This document shows, piece after piece, positions 8,506-17,614 of a stretch of DNA of 64,000 bases. The stretch lies in assembly GCA_963811225.1 (NCBI GenBank), contig CAWEQO010000005.1:132259-196258 (forward strand), read 5' to 3'. How positions within the stretch are numbered: position 1 is the first letter of the stretch; each line of letters begins with the position of its first letter. The notes under the pieces are model-generated. The model searched no databases. It was not told where the DNA came from and was given only the letters and a program-made list of their open reading frames with translations. This DNA comes from CAWEQO01 sp963811225. GTDB lineage: Bacteria > Chloroflexota > Anaerolineae > Anaerolineales > Anaerolineaceae. The translations under genes were made by a program, and so were the position numbers.

Positions 8506-8946
8506 CTACTGCAAGATCAGGAATAGTATGATCACCGAACCGACGGCGATGCTGCCGACCATGAAGCCGGCGATCCATACGGGCATGATCGGGGCTTCTT
8601 CTTGCTCGAGAATTTTCGTCATGGTCTGGTAGCGCCAGAAGGCGATGCCAGACATGGTCAAACCGAGCACGACCAGGATGATCCCAAAGATACGCGGCAG
8701 AAGGCCGGCGCCGGTGTTGCGCAGCAGCTCAGCGACTGCCAGCCCGACGCCGATGGATGCCAGGCCACTGCGCAACCAGGCGCTGAAGTTGCGCTCATTG
8801 GCGAGCATGGTGCGGAAGCGGGCGCGCTGCGTGCGCTCCTCCGCCATTTTTGTGCGGTGGTCGGCCAGATCGGTCCGCTGCCGGGCGAGCTGCGTGCGCT
8901 GTTCAGATTGGCCTTCCTTCTCGGAGGTGTCGCGTTGTTTGGTCAT
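8506..8946 (-). CDS. DUF202 membrane protein
   Basis: Small inner-membrane protein of 146 residues. A charged N-terminal region rich in repeated RT and QR pairs (residues 15-50) leads into MLANERNFSAWLRSGLASIGVGLAV, the DUF202/YidH signature. Three membrane helices follow (about 58-78, 85-105 and 122-144). Function in this family is unknown, though stress links are common. I chose the ATG at 8946; an upstream extension of 42 codons has no family match and contains the operator-like sites at 8984-9024. Confidence 0.85.
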   Translation of the reverse strand: MTKQRDTSEKEGQSEQRTQLARQRTDLADHRTKMAEERTQRARFRTMLANERNFSAWLRSGLASIGVGLAVAELLRNTGAGLLPRIFGIILVVLGLTMSGIAFWRYQTMTKILEQEEAPIMPVWIAGFMVGSIAVGSVIILFLILQ

Positions 8947-8983
8947 AGATCCATGGTAAGAGAAGCGGCGACCGGAGGAAAGC

Positions 8984-9024
8984 GGGAGTTTCCCTATGAC
9001 TGCTGTAGGAGACTTCCTAATCGG
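8984..9024 (-). promoter_or_regulatory. Candidate stress-regulon operator, copy 3
   Basis: Half-sites GGGAGTTTCCCTATGAC (8984-9000) and TAGGAGACTTCCTAATCGG (9006-9024) have cores 23 bases apart. They lie 38-78 bases upstream of the DUF202 start. Copies 1, 4 and 7 show the same architecture. Confidence 0.45.
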
Positions 9025-9359
9025 CTCATTTTTCAAATGAACGCCTGTTTGGCCCGACTGTTTACAGAACACTCATTTCTCTCTCATCCTTGCAAATTCA
9101 CTGCTTGTACGTTATGATGAGGTACCTTCCCTGGCGCATTCATGCGTGTTGTCTTTGTGCAAACTCTACTCTTTGGGAAGTGGAAGCCAGGCGATGAGTT
9201 TGTTCCTTATTGGCCATCCGGCACCCAATTTTTTTGCGCAAACCAATCGACCGGCGGCTCAGGTTCCGGCGACGGACAAGAAGGGTGTTGCGCGTGCATT
9301 TCATTAAATGAAGATAAAAATCGCTGCCGCTCGGCGGTATTTTTTTCGTGGAGGATCGA
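9025..9359 (+). other. Non-coding leader with hairpins before the aminotransferase
   Basis: No gene is seen in this stretch. A stem of GCGCAA (9236-9241) with TTGCGC (9288-9293) encloses a GC-rich inner region. It is followed near 9328-9346 by a small CCGC/GCGG hairpin and seven T residues, which resembles a premature terminator just ahead of the ribosome site GGAGG (9350-9354). The arrangement suggests an attenuator or riboswitch-like leader, but I do not recognise a known class. Confidence 0.35.
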
Positions 9360-10557
9360 ATGCATGATTTACCTGCCGTCTTAGGGGGCAAGCCGGCCTT
9401 TGAAACCAAGGTCCAGATTGTACGCCCCCTGCTGCCCGACTTTGCAGACATGAGCGAGGAAGTGCAGAGTATTTTAAAGTCGGGCATGGTCACCAAAGGA
9501 CAATATTTGCAGGCATTCGAACAAGCGGTCGCCCAGCATTTGGGTGTGGAGCACGTGATCGGTGTTTCCAGCTGCACGTCGGGTTTGATGCTGACGTATC
9601 AGGCGCTTGGATTGACCGGCGACGTGGTCGTGCCGAGTTTCACGTTCATGGCCACGATCAGCTCGCTGGTTTGGCGTGGGCTGCGCCCGGTCTATGCGGA
9701 CGTCAACCCAGACACCACCAACCTGGATCCGGCCGCGGCCGAAGCCGCCATCACCCCAAACACCTCGGCGATTGTGGCAGTGCACAATTTTGGCAACCCG
9801 GCCGACATTGATGGGCTGCAGGCGGTGGCCAAGAAGCACAACCTTAAATTGATCTTCGATTCGGCGCACGGATTCGGCGCGCTGTACCAGGGACAACCGG
9901 TCGGCGGGCAGGCGGATGCGCACATTTTCAGTCTGAGCCCCACGAAGCTGTTGATTGCCGGGGAGGGCGGCATCGTCTCGACCAACGACGCCGAACTGGC
10001 GGCGAAGCTGCGCATGGGCCGCGAGTATGGCAACAGCGGCAACTACGACAGCGCCTTTGCAGGCATGAACGCCCGCCTGGCGGAGTTCAACGCCCTCTTG
10101 GGGCTGCACAGCCTGACGCTGCTGGAAGGCGCGGCCCAGAGCCGCAACGAAACCGCAAACTACTTCCAGGAGATGATGGGCCGGCTCCCAGGGATTGGCT
10201 TCCAAAAGGTGATGGCGGGCAACCGCAATTCCTACAAGGACTTTTCGATCACGGTCGATCCGGCCGAGTTTGGCCTGAACTCGCGACCAATTGGCCGAGG
10301 CCCTGATGGCCGAGAACGTCGACACGCGCAAGTATTACGAGCCCCCCGCTCACCGACAAACTGCTTACCGCCAGTATGATCATGGGAGCATCTTGCCCAA
10401 TACCGATTGGCTGTCAGAACGGAGCCTGAGCTTCCCCATGTGGTCGAAGATGGAGCCGGAAGTGACGGCGGGAATTTGTCAGGCGGTCGAGCGAATTTAC
10501 CAGTACCGGGACGCAGTGCGGGACCGGGTGCCTGAAGCGAGAAAAGAGGCGTTTTGA
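9360..10557 (+). CDS. DegT/DnrJ/EryC1 aminotransferase (frameshifted)
   Basis: PLP-dependent sugar aminotransferase or dehydratase acting on a nucleotide-linked keto sugar. Residues 1-310 carry the family pattern, including SCTSGLMLTYQALGL, the PLP-contacting SAHGFG and the Schiff-base Lys in SLSPTKLLIAGEGG. Reading then breaks at base 10281: deleting one base restores GLNRDQLAEALMAENVDTRK and the normal C-terminus LPNTDWLSERSLSFPM to the stop at 10555-10557. The restored length is about 398 residues, normal for the family. The ATG at 9360 has a perfect GGAGG. The TTG start of the next gene overlaps the stop, so the two are translationally coupled. Whether the lesion is real or a sequencing error is undecided. 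Confidence 0.85.
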
Positions 10558-12146
10558 CCCATTGGGTGCGCAGTAAAATCACCACGGAAGGTGTGCTCAA
10601 GTTCATCATCGATACGATCTTGATCAACCTTGCAATCCTGGCCGCATTGGCTGTGCGCCTGTTATGGATCATCGCCTTTGCCAGCCCGAACGTCTATATC
10701 AATTACCGCGAGACCTTCTGGAGCTACCTGAACGCCTACGGCAACAGCGCCTGGCTGCTGACTCTGATCTGCCTGATCATGTTCTCCATCAACGGGTTCT
10801 ACACCTATGGCCTGTTCTACCGCGGCCGCTATAAAGCCCTGATCATCACGCAGGCGGTGAGCATCTCGTATCTGATCTATGCCTCGCTGACGTACGTTTC
10901 GCAGGGGCCGCTGCTGCACTTCCTGCAGGGATATTTGCAGCTGCCGCGCGGTACACTGATCCTGGCCTGGGTGCTGACGATCTTGCTGTTGATGGCTTCG
11001 CGTGCCTGGGTGGTGCTGTGGAAGAAGCTGCTGCGCTCGAACCGGCGGCTGCTGGACGACTCGGTCCATGGTAATATCAAGCGCGTGCTGGTGATTGGCG
11101 GAGCGGGCTACATTGGCTCGGCGCTGGTGCCGAAGCTGCTCAAAGATGGCTATCAGGTGCGCCTGCTAGACCTGCTGTTATACGGTTCCGATCCAATCCG
11201 ACCCTATCTGGACCATCCCATGCTGGAACTGATACAGGCGGACTTCCGTCAGGTGGAAAGCGTTGTCTCGGCCATGCAGGGCGTGGATGCGGTCATCCAC
11301 CTGGGCGCAATCGTGGGCGACCCGGCTTGCGCGCTGGACGAGGCCTTGACTCTGGAAATCAACCTGATGGCGACGCGCATGATCGCAGAAGTGGCGAAAG
11401 GTTGTAACGTCCGCCACTTTATTTTTGCCAGCACCTGTTCGGTATATGGGGCCAGCGATCAAATGCTCGACGAGCACTCGGAGCTGCGCCCTGTGTCGAT
11501 CTATGCCCGCAGCAAAGCGGCCTCCGAGAAGGTGCTGCTGAAGATGGCGAACGATCATTTCAGCCCGGTGATCCTGCGCTTCAGCACGGTATACGGCCTG
11601 TCTGGGCGCTATCGCTTCGATTTGGTGGTGAACCTGCTGACCGCCAAGGCCCTGGTCGATGGCGAAATCACCATTTTCGGCGGCAACCAGTGGCGCTCGT
11701 TCGTGCATGTGGACGACGCCGCACAGGCGATCATGGCCGTGCTGCAAGCGCCGGCCGAGGTGGTGCGCAATCAGGTGTTCAATGTCGGCTCGAACGAGCA
11801 GAACTACACCATCAGCCAGATCGGCGAGATGATCCACGATTACGTCTCGGCGGCGCAAATCATCAACAAGGGGGATGAGATCGATCCGTGCAATTATCAG
11901 GTGAGCTTCAATAAGATCTCACGAATGCTGGAGTATCAGCCGCGCTGGACGGTCGAGCTGGGCATCGAGCAAGTGATTGCCACGGTACGCTCCGGCAAGA
12001 TCGAGGACTATAAGGCGTCGAAGTACAGCAACATCAAGTTCTTTACCGGGCAGGGCCTTGCCCTGCTGGACCGGCATGAGAACGGTTGGGCTTCGACGCT
12101 GTTGAACGAGAATGTCGCGGGGGATTTCGAGCTCATTCCAAAGTAA
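10554..12146 (+). CDS. Membrane-anchored NAD-dependent nucleotide-sugar epimerase/dehydratase
   Basis: A fusion protein of 530 residues. Residues 15-165 form about four membrane helices and resemble the N-terminal part of CapD/WbpM-type polysaccharide enzymes. Residues about 175-500 form an extended SDR domain starting with VLVIGGAGYIGSALV (NAD binding), with STCSVYG and the catalytic YARSK. GalE-like proteins carry GGAGYIG motifs, whereas CapD-type proteins have a different Rossmann domain, so the combination is unusual. The TTG start has AAGAGG five bases upstream and overlaps the aminotransferase stop. The likely role is nucleotide-sugar conversion at the membrane for surface glycans. Confidence 0.82.
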   Translation: MTHWVRSKITTEGVLKFIIDTILINLAILAALAVRLLWIIAFASPNVYINYRETFWSYLNAYGNSAWLLTLICLIMFSINGFYTYGLFYRGRYKALIITQAVSISYLIYASLTYVSQGPLLHFLQGYLQLPRGTLILAWVLTILLLMASRAWVVLWKKLLRSNRRLLDDSVHGNIKRVLVIGGAGYIGSALVPKLLKDGYQVRLLDLLLYGSDPIRPYLDHPMLELIQADFRQVESVVSAMQGVDAVIHLGAIVGDPACALDEALTLEINLMATRMIAEVAKGCNVRHFIFASTCSVYGASDQMLDEHSELRPVSIYARSKAASEKVLLKMANDHFSPVILRFSTVYGLSGRYRFDLVVNLLTAKALVDGEITIFGGNQWRSFVHVDDAAQAIMAVLQAPAEVVRNQVFNVGSNEQNYTISQIGEMIHDYVSAAQIINKGDEIDPCNYQVSFNKISRMLEYQPRWTVELGIEQVIATVRSGKIEDYKASKYSNIKFFTGQGLALLDRHENGWASTLLNENVAGDFELIPK

Positions 12147-12161
12147 GGGCCTGACACTTCC

Positions 12162-13343
12162 TTGAATGTTCCTCGCCGCCCCCGCTTCGCGATCGACCGC
12201 TCGATGCTGCTGCCGAAGAGCTTCTATTTTTTTAACTATGCCGCCTGGGCAGCCCTGTTCCCCTTTTTACCCCTCTTCTACCAACAAGCCGGCCTGAACG
12301 GCTATCAGATTGGACTGCTGACCGGTATCCCGCCGTTAACGACGGTCATCAGCGGACCGATCTGGGGCGGGCTGGGCGATTACACCCACCAGTACAAGCG
12401 CCTGTTGATCGTGGCGGTCGTGGGCGTGCTGGCGTCGGTGTATGGGATGCTGCATGCCCAGACGTTTGCGGCGCTCGCGCCGCTGGTGGTGGCCTATGCC
12501 TTTTTCCTTGCGCCGGTGATCCCGATGGTGGATCACACCACGGTGGAACTGCTGGGCGAGCGCAAAAGCCAGTATGGCAAGCAGCGCCTGTGGGGATCGA
12601 TCGGCTGGGGCATCTCGGCCCCGATCATTGGGGTGGTGGCGGAACGGGCCGGGTTGAGCTGGGGCTTTTTCGGTTTTTTGGCCCTGTATTTCTGCGTCCT
12701 TTTGGTCATCTTGGGCCTGCCGGTTCGCAAAACCCGCTTGGGCATCCCATTCTGGAGCGGCCTGAGGGACCTGCTGTCCAACCGCCAACTGGCGCTGTTC
12801 CTGCTGATCGTGCTGGTAGGCGGGACAGGGTTCGCAGTGGCGAGTAACTTCCTGTTCCTGCACCTCGAATGGCTGGGCGCCAGCCGGACGCTGATGGGCA
12901 TCTCGCAGTCATTCGCAACGTTCAGTGAGCTGCCGGTGCTGTTCTACTCGGGCTGGCTGCTGCGCCGTTTTGGCGCGCGCAACCTGGTCCTGTTTTCACT
13001 GCTGGCATTTGCAGCGCGAGCGCTGCTTTACTCGTTCTTGAAGTCGCCCTGGATGGTTTTGCCGGTGCAGCTGCTGCACGGAATGACGTTCTCGCTGATG
13101 TGGGCATCGGGGATTGCCTACGTCAGCGAGATTGCGCCGGAGGGCATGGGCGCCACGTCGTTGAGCCTGTTTGCGAGCGTGATGGCGGGGATGGGCGGAA
13201 TGCTGGGCAGTGTGCTCGGCGGATGGATGTTCGATACGATTGGCACGACGGCCATGTTCCGCTGGACGGGGTTGAGCGTGCTGGCGTTTTTGGTGGTGAT
13301 GGTTTTGACGATCGGCAGGGCGGCAAGACCGGAAGCAGTTTAA
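12162..13343 (+). CDS. MFS transporter (sugar/H+ symporter-like)
   Basis: Inner-membrane carrier of 393 residues with 12 predicted helices. The N-terminal SFYFFNYAAWAALFPFLPLFY and the pattern GGLGDYTHQYKR between helices 2 and 3 suit the MFS_1-like group related to LacY and nucleoside/H+ symporters. The C-terminal half contains HGMTFSLMWASGIAYVSE, typical of that group. The likely start is TTG at 12162, 15 bases after the previous stop; ATG at 12204 is an alternative. It is probably the last gene of the aminotransferase-epimerase operon. The substrate is unknown. Confidence 0.83.
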   Translation: MNVPRRPRFAIDRSMLLPKSFYFFNYAAWAALFPFLPLFYQQAGLNGYQIGLLTGIPPLTTVISGPIWGGLGDYTHQYKRLLIVAVVGVLASVYGMLHAQTFAALAPLVVAYAFFLAPVIPMVDHTTVELLGERKSQYGKQRLWGSIGWGISAPIIGVVAERAGLSWGFFGFLALYFCVLLVILGLPVRKTRLGIPFWSGLRDLLSNRQLALFLLIVLVGGTGFAVASNFLFLHLEWLGASRTLMGISQSFATFSELPVLFYSGWLLRRFGARNLVLFSLLAFAARALLYSFLKSPWMVLPVQLLHGMTFSLMWASGIAYVSEIAPEGMGATSLSLFASVMAGMGGMLGSVLGGWMFDTIGTTAMFRWTGLSVLAFLVVMVLTIGRAARPEAV

Positions 13344-13373
13344 AGGGAAATTGGAAGAATGCTAGAAAGACCG

Positions 13374-13402
13374 TTGAAAATGAGGACAGGATTGGTTACA
13401 AT
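13374..13402 (+). promoter_or_regulatory. Sigma-70-type promoter for the HtrA gene
   Basis: TTGAAA at 13374-13379 and TACAAT at 13397-13402 are separated by exactly 17 bases. No other gene lies between this and 13770, so it would give a leader of about 360 bases. Confidence 0.5.
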
Positions 13403-13769
13403 TTAGACAGACATGAACATCACATCGCGGTCGCCGGGTAAGAGCGATCGAAAGGCTGGGAGGGATGTTCTGGACGCGCCGAAATCGAGGGGGCCTTTCT
13501 CGGCGGCAGCAACGCTGCGATCATAGAAAATCAAGCCAAAGGGAATTCGACGCGATCCACGAGAGCTGCATCCTGGATCTTCTAAATGTATCCCCATTTG
13601 TACCTCCAGGCTGTATCCCGGTCTATATACAGAGCGGATGCACTTTGGTATGACAGTAGAAGGATTTATCGCCAATCCGAGAATCTCCACGACAGCACGG
13701 CTCTTTGATTTCTCGGGTTGGTTCTTATGCTAGCGAAGTTGTTTCAGATCCAGCAATTAGGAGGGAAAA
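13403..13769 (+). other. Long leader or empty gap before the protease
   Basis: This stretch of 367 bases has no convincing gene. It may be transcribed as the 5-prime leader of the protease gene from the promoter at 13374. I see no strong hairpin followed by T residues and no riboswitch class that I recognise. Confidence 0.35.
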
Positions 13770-15026
13770 ATGCAAGGGAGAAGATTTTGGATCATCGCAG
13801 GGGTAGGATGTGCAATTTTGGTTGTACTACTCGTGGTTGTAATTCCTTTGGCGTTCTTAGGCGTATCCAGGTTCCGGGTGGGTACCCCGAACGCCAACGT
13901 ACCGCCAACCCCGGTAGCGATCACCATTCCAGCAGGAGCCGAAGCCACGCAGGCGACGGTGCCTACGCTGACCGTTTCGCCGGATGGAGCGCAGGTTCCG
14001 AATACATCTGGGCCGGCAATCAGCTCGGCGAACCTGGAGGCGCTGTATAACACGGTGGGCTCGGGCGTGGTGAACATCGACGTGCTGCTCAACCAGGGCG
14101 GCAACACCGGCGAGGCGGCAGGATCGGGCTTTGTGCTGGACAATCAGGGTCACATCGTGACCAATAATCACGTCATCAATGGGGCCAGCAACATCACTGT
14201 CATTTTCCATAATGGTTTCCAGGAAGCCGCCAAAGTGGTGGGGGCAGACCCTTACAGCGACCTGGCGGTAATCCAGGTGGCGAATCTGCCGGATAACGTG
14301 CATCCGCTGGCGCTGGGCAATTCTAGCGATGTGAAAGTCGGGCAGTGGGTGGTCGCAATTGGCAACCCGTTTGGGTTGGGCACCAGCATGACCACCGGTA
14401 TCATCAGCGCCACCGGGCGCATGATCGCCGCCGGCGCGACCTCATTCTCCATTCCAGAGGCCATCCAGACGGACGCGGCCATCAACCCGGGTAACTCGGG
14501 CGGGCCTCTGCTGACCCTGCAAGGCGAGGTGGTGGGGGTGAATGCCCAGATTGCGACCGGCAACAGCGGCGTGGCTGCGAACACCGGGGTTGGTTTCGCC
14601 ATCCCTGTGAATGTGGTGCGAACGGTCGTGCCGGTGCTGATCCAGACCGGAACGTACCAGTGGCCCTGGCTGGGGATCCGCGGCACCGGCGTGGACCTGC
14701 TGCTGCAGGATGCGAATAACTTGCAGACACAGCAAGGCGCGTATATCGTGGAAGCGGTGCCGGGCGGACCGGCGGCCCAGGCCGGGCTGCACGGCGCTTC
14801 GGGCCAGACGACGGTCAATGGGGTGGACGTGCCGGTAGGCGGGGATGTGATCACAGCGATCGACGGACAGCCGGTCACGAATTACGCCGACTTGCTGTCA
14901 CTGGTTTCGTTCCGCAATCCGACGAGCCAGGTGGATATGACCATCATTCGCAACGGGCAGCAGCAGCAGATTACGGTTCAGCTGCAGCCGCGGCCGGCGA
15001 ACTTTAATCCGAGCACGCAGCAATAA
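13770..15026 (+). CDS. HtrA/DegP-type serine protease with PDZ domain
   Basis: Membrane-anchored envelope protease of 418 residues. Residues 8-32 are a hydrophobic anchor or signal, followed by a Pro/Thr-rich linker to about residue 75. The S1C trypsin-like domain shows the triad: His in VTNNHVING, Asp in DPYSDLAVI and Ser in NPGNSGGPL. One PDZ domain occupies about residues 305-400 (GAYIVEAVPGGPAAQAGL). Family members degrade misfolded envelope proteins under stress. An AGGAGGG ribosome site lies five bases before the ATG. The gene is flanked by its own promoter and a hairpin at 15032. Confidence 0.93.
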   Translation: MQGRRFWIIAGVGCAILVVLLVVVIPLAFLGVSRFRVGTPNANVPPTPVAITIPAGAEATQATVPTLTVSPDGAQVPNTSGPAISSANLEALYNTVGSGVVNIDVLLNQGGNTGEAAGSGFVLDNQGHIVTNNHVINGASNITVIFHNGFQEAAKVVGADPYSDLAVIQVANLPDNVHPLALGNSSDVKVGQWVVAIGNPFGLGTSMTTGIISATGRMIAAGATSFSIPEAIQTDAAINPGNSGGPLLTLQGEVVGVNAQIATGNSGVAANTGVGFAIPVNVVRTVVPVLIQTGTYQWPWLGIRGTGVDLLLQDANNLQTQQGAYIVEAVPGGPAAQAGLHGASGQTTVNGVDVPVGGDVITAIDGQPVTNYADLLSLVSFRNPTSQVDMTIIRNGQQQQITVQLQPRPANFNPSTQQ

Positions 15027-15031
15027 TTGTA

Positions 15032-15106
15032 AAGAGAGCGCCTGAAGACTTTTTGAAACTGAGATGGTAGCGATCGTGAGAGTTGGGTTCTTGAAGGCGC
15101 TCTCTT
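15032..15106 (+). terminator. Inverted repeat downstream of HtrA gene
   Basis: Arms of 12 bases (15032-15043 and 15095-15106), AAGAGAGCGCCT and its complement, surround a 51-base loop a few bases after the protease stop. No T-tract follows, so termination efficiency is uncertain. Confidence 0.5.
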
Positions 15107-15161
15107 CACGGGGGAAATCACCTGCGGGAACATGGCCCTGCAGAAGGCGAGGTTTTAACGA

Positions 15162-15770
15162 GTGGGAGACCAACAGGATCCACGCGAGAAAGAACTGAAA
15201 CAGGTCAAGCAGGCGGTCCAGGGTTTGAAGGAATCGCCGCTGTATGCGTACCGCGTCAAGAACAACTACAAAGTGGTTTTTGGCGAGGGAAATGTCAACG
15301 CGCCTGTTATGTTCATCGGCGAAGCGCCCGGGAAAAACGAAGCCCAAGCGGGCCGTCCATTTGTCGGCGCGGCCGGGCGGGTGCTGAACAACCTGCTGGA
15401 GTCGACCGGTCTGAAGCGCGAGGACGTGTATATCACGAACGTGGTGAAAGACCGCCCACCGCAGAACCGGGATCCGAACGCGGAGGAAGTCGCGACCTAC
15501 GCCCCGTTCTTGAAACAACAAATCGAAATTATCCGGCCGCGTGTGATTGTCACGCTGGGCCGGTTTGCCATGGAGTTTATCCTGTCGTACTTCAACCTTC
15601 CCGGGCAAGGCAAAAAGATAGGCGACCTGCACGGGAAACTGCTGGAAGGACAGACGGATTATGGGCAAGTAGAGGTATTGCCACTGTACCATCCGGCGGC
15701 TGGATTTTATAACGACGAGGTTAAAAAGGCGCTCCAGGAGGATATTCAGGCACTTAAACCATTTCTATAG
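15162..15770 (+). CDS. Family 4-type uracil-DNA glycosylase lacking Fe-S cysteines
   Basis: DNA repair enzyme that should excise uracil from DNA. The 202-residue protein shows the family 4 motifs: FIGEAPGKNEAQAGRPFVG (motif A and water-activating region), ITNVVKDRPPQNRDP and the C-terminal LYHPAAGFYN. Ordinary family 4 enzymes bind a 4Fe-4S cluster through four cysteines, two near the N-terminus, one in VVKCRPP and one after EV..C. Here these sites read LYAY, VVKDRPP and EVATYAP, and the protein contains no cysteine at all. It starts with GTG at 15162. A small membrane protein gene follows after eight bases. Confidence 0.88.
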   Translation: MGDQQDPREKELKQVKQAVQGLKESPLYAYRVKNNYKVVFGEGNVNAPVMFIGEAPGKNEAQAGRPFVGAAGRVLNNLLESTGLKREDVYITNVVKDRPPQNRDPNAEEVATYAPFLKQQIEIIRPRVIVTLGRFAMEFILSYFNLPGQGKKIGDLHGKLLEGQTDYGQVEVLPLYHPAAGFYNDEVKKALQEDIQALKPFL

Positions 15771-15778
15771 GTAGGCTC

Positions 15779-16057
15779 ATGGGTACGTACGAAGTTAACG
15801 TTCTTTTTGCATTGGTCATCGGGGCGCTAGCGTCCCTATCGCTTTCAAAATTTTTCGGTAAAGACGGTCCTTGGACAAAGCGATCGCGGATGTTCGCTAT
15901 GGTGCGGCTGCGTGCGAACCGGATGTTGAAGAAACGGAACGACCGCCGTTTAGAGACCACGGAAGATTCCCAAGTGGAAACGATGAGCTGGCTGTTTTGG
16001 GTGCTGGTTGTTGCCCTGCTGTTGACAATTACCATCACGGTGCTGCAGTATTCTTAG
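15779..16057 (+). CDS. Small two-helix membrane protein, unknown
   Basis: A 92-residue protein with hydrophobic segments at about 7-24 and 70-90, separated by a basic cytoplasmic-type stretch (RLRANRMLKKRNDRR). I recognise no family. An AGGTAGG ribosome site lies five bases before the ATG. The gene follows the uracil glycosylase by eight bases and is closed by a hairpin at 16090, which supports its being real. Confidence 0.55.
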   Translation: MGTYEVNVLFALVIGALASLSLSKFFGKDGPWTKRSRMFAMVRLRANRMLKKRNDRRLETTEDSQVETMSWLFWVLVVALLLTITITVLQYS

Positions 16058-16089
16058 CCGTGCATATCAACCAATCGAGTAGCTGCAGG

Positions 16090-16126
16090 GGCGTTGGCGT
16101 TTCTCTTTCTCGAAAGCGCCAACGCC
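16090..16126 (+). terminator. Hairpin after the small membrane protein gene
   Basis: The stem GGCGTTGGCG (16090-16099) pairs with its complement (16117-16126) around a T-rich loop, 33 bases downstream of the stop. It could terminate the glycosylase transcript. Confidence 0.55.
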
Positions 16127-16321
16127 TGAGCAGGTATCATTTATTTCAGCGAGTGAGTGCAAGTTGGCCTTACTGATGTTTGGCGCGCTACCGAAACCAC
16201 CCGCCGGATGCCGTGTTATAGAAAATATCTGAGCAAGTTAAGCGGTCGGCGCGAGAGAGCAGATCCCCCTTTGCCTTCTCAGAATGGACTTAATCATCGG
16301 AAGCAAGATAGGAGGGCCTCG

Positions 16322-17614
16322 ATGAACAAGACACCTGTGCAAGAGCATCAGCAAGAGTTGGGTATAACCCGCAATTTACTGGAAGCGGTGATCGGTGAAA
16401 GCTCGCAGACGGTTGGCGTGCGCCTGTGGGATAAGACCTCCTGGCCGGACGATACGCCGCGGCCGGTGTGGCTCGTGTTGAATCACCCCGGCTCGCTGCG
16501 GCGCATGTTCATACCTGGCACTGAGCTGGGCCTGGCCGAAGCGTATCTCTATGACGACTTCGACATCGAGGGCGAGATCGAGCGGGTGTTCGACCTGGCT
16601 CAGGCGCTGACGGAGCGCTCCATCGGCTGGAAGACGAAGGCTTTGCTGGCGCGCCAGCTGCTCAAGCTGCCTTCTGGAAATGGGCACACCTATGGCAAAC
16701 GACCGCCGGCGAAGCTGAACGGCCAGCGACACACCATCGAGCGCGACCGTAAGGCGGTGCAGTACCACTATGATATATCCAACGATTTTTACAAGCTGTA
16801 TCTCGACCAACGCATGGTGTATTCGTGCGCGTACTTCGAGCACGAGGATGACACCCTCGACCGGGCCCAGGAGCAGAAGCTCGACCTGATCTGCCGGAAG
16901 CTGCGCTTGCAGCCGGGGCAGCGCTTGCTGGACCTGGGCTGTGGCTGGGGTGGGCTGGTGATCCTGGCGGCGGAGCGCTACGGTGTGGACGCGACCGGAA
17001 TCACGCTGAGCGAACCGCAGGCGGAGCTGGCCAACCGGCGCATCCGGGAGGCGGGTCTGCAAGACCGCTGCCGGGTGCAGACGCTGGACTATCGCGAGAT
17101 CGATGCGGAAGGGTATTTCGACGCCCTGTCGAGTGTGGGAATGTTCGAGCATGTAGGCAGTGGGCTGCTGCCAACCTATTTCGAACAGGCCCGGCGCTTG
17201 CTCAAGCCGGGCGGGGTGTTCCTCAACCATGGCATTGCCCGACGGGCCAGCGATAAACCGCCCCCCGAACCGAGTTTCGACAGCACCTATGTGTTCCCAG
17301 ACGGTGAGCTTTTGCCAATCAATGAGACGCTGCATTGGGCGGAAGAGACCGGCTTCGAGGTGCGGGATGTGGAGAGCTTACGCGAGCACTACGCTAAGAC
17401 CCTGCGATATTGGGTGCGCAACCTGGAAGCGCATCACGATGAGGCGCTGCATTTCGTAGACGAGCCGACCTACCGAGTATGGCGGCTGTTCATGTCGGGC
17501 TCGGCGCATGGTTTCACCAGTGGGCGGCTGAATCTGTACCAGTCGCTGTTGGTCAAGCCGACGAACGGTCCAAGCGGCCTGCCGCTGACGCGCAAGGATT
17601 GGTATCTGCGCTAA
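16322..17614 (+). CDS. Cyclopropane-fatty-acyl-phospholipid synthase
   Basis: SAM-dependent enzyme of 430 residues that adds a methylene group to unsaturated membrane lipids. The SAM-binding loop is LLDLGCGWGG. The region VQYHYDISNDFYKLYLD followed by MVYSCAYFE is diagnostic of the family, and the SSVGMFEHVG segment carries the Glu expected at the bicarbonate site. The N-terminal 120 residues form the lipid-binding part. I chose the ATG at 16322, preceded by AGGAGGG, over a longer frame from 16157 whose extra residues look untranslated. The last codon lies inside the palindrome at 17608. Confidence 0.92.
   Translation: MNKTPVQEHQQELGITRNLLEAVIGESSQTVGVRLWDKTSWPDDTPRPVWLVLNHPGSLRRMFIPGTELGLAEAYLYDDFDIEGEIERVFDLAQALTERSIGWKTKALLARQLLKLPSGNGHTYGKRPPAKLNGQRHTIERDRKAVQYHYDISNDFYKLYLDQRMVYSCAYFEHEDDTLDRAQEQKLDLICRKLRLQPGQRLLDLGCGWGGLVILAAERYGVDATGITLSEPQAELANRRIREAGLQDRCRVQTLDYREIDAEGYFDALSSVGMFEHVGSGLLPTYFEQARRLLKPGGVFLNHGIARRASDKPPPEPSFDSTYVFPDGELLPINETLHWAEETGFEVRDVESLREHYAKTLRYWVRNLEAHHDEALHFVDEPTYRVWRLFMSGSAHGFTSGRLNLYQSLLVKPTNGPSGLPLTRKDWYLR

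Noticed and set aside
16157..16321. N-terminal extension of the cyclopropane synthase
   Set aside because: The ATG at 16322 has a perfect ribosome site and normal family length; the upstream residues look untranslated.
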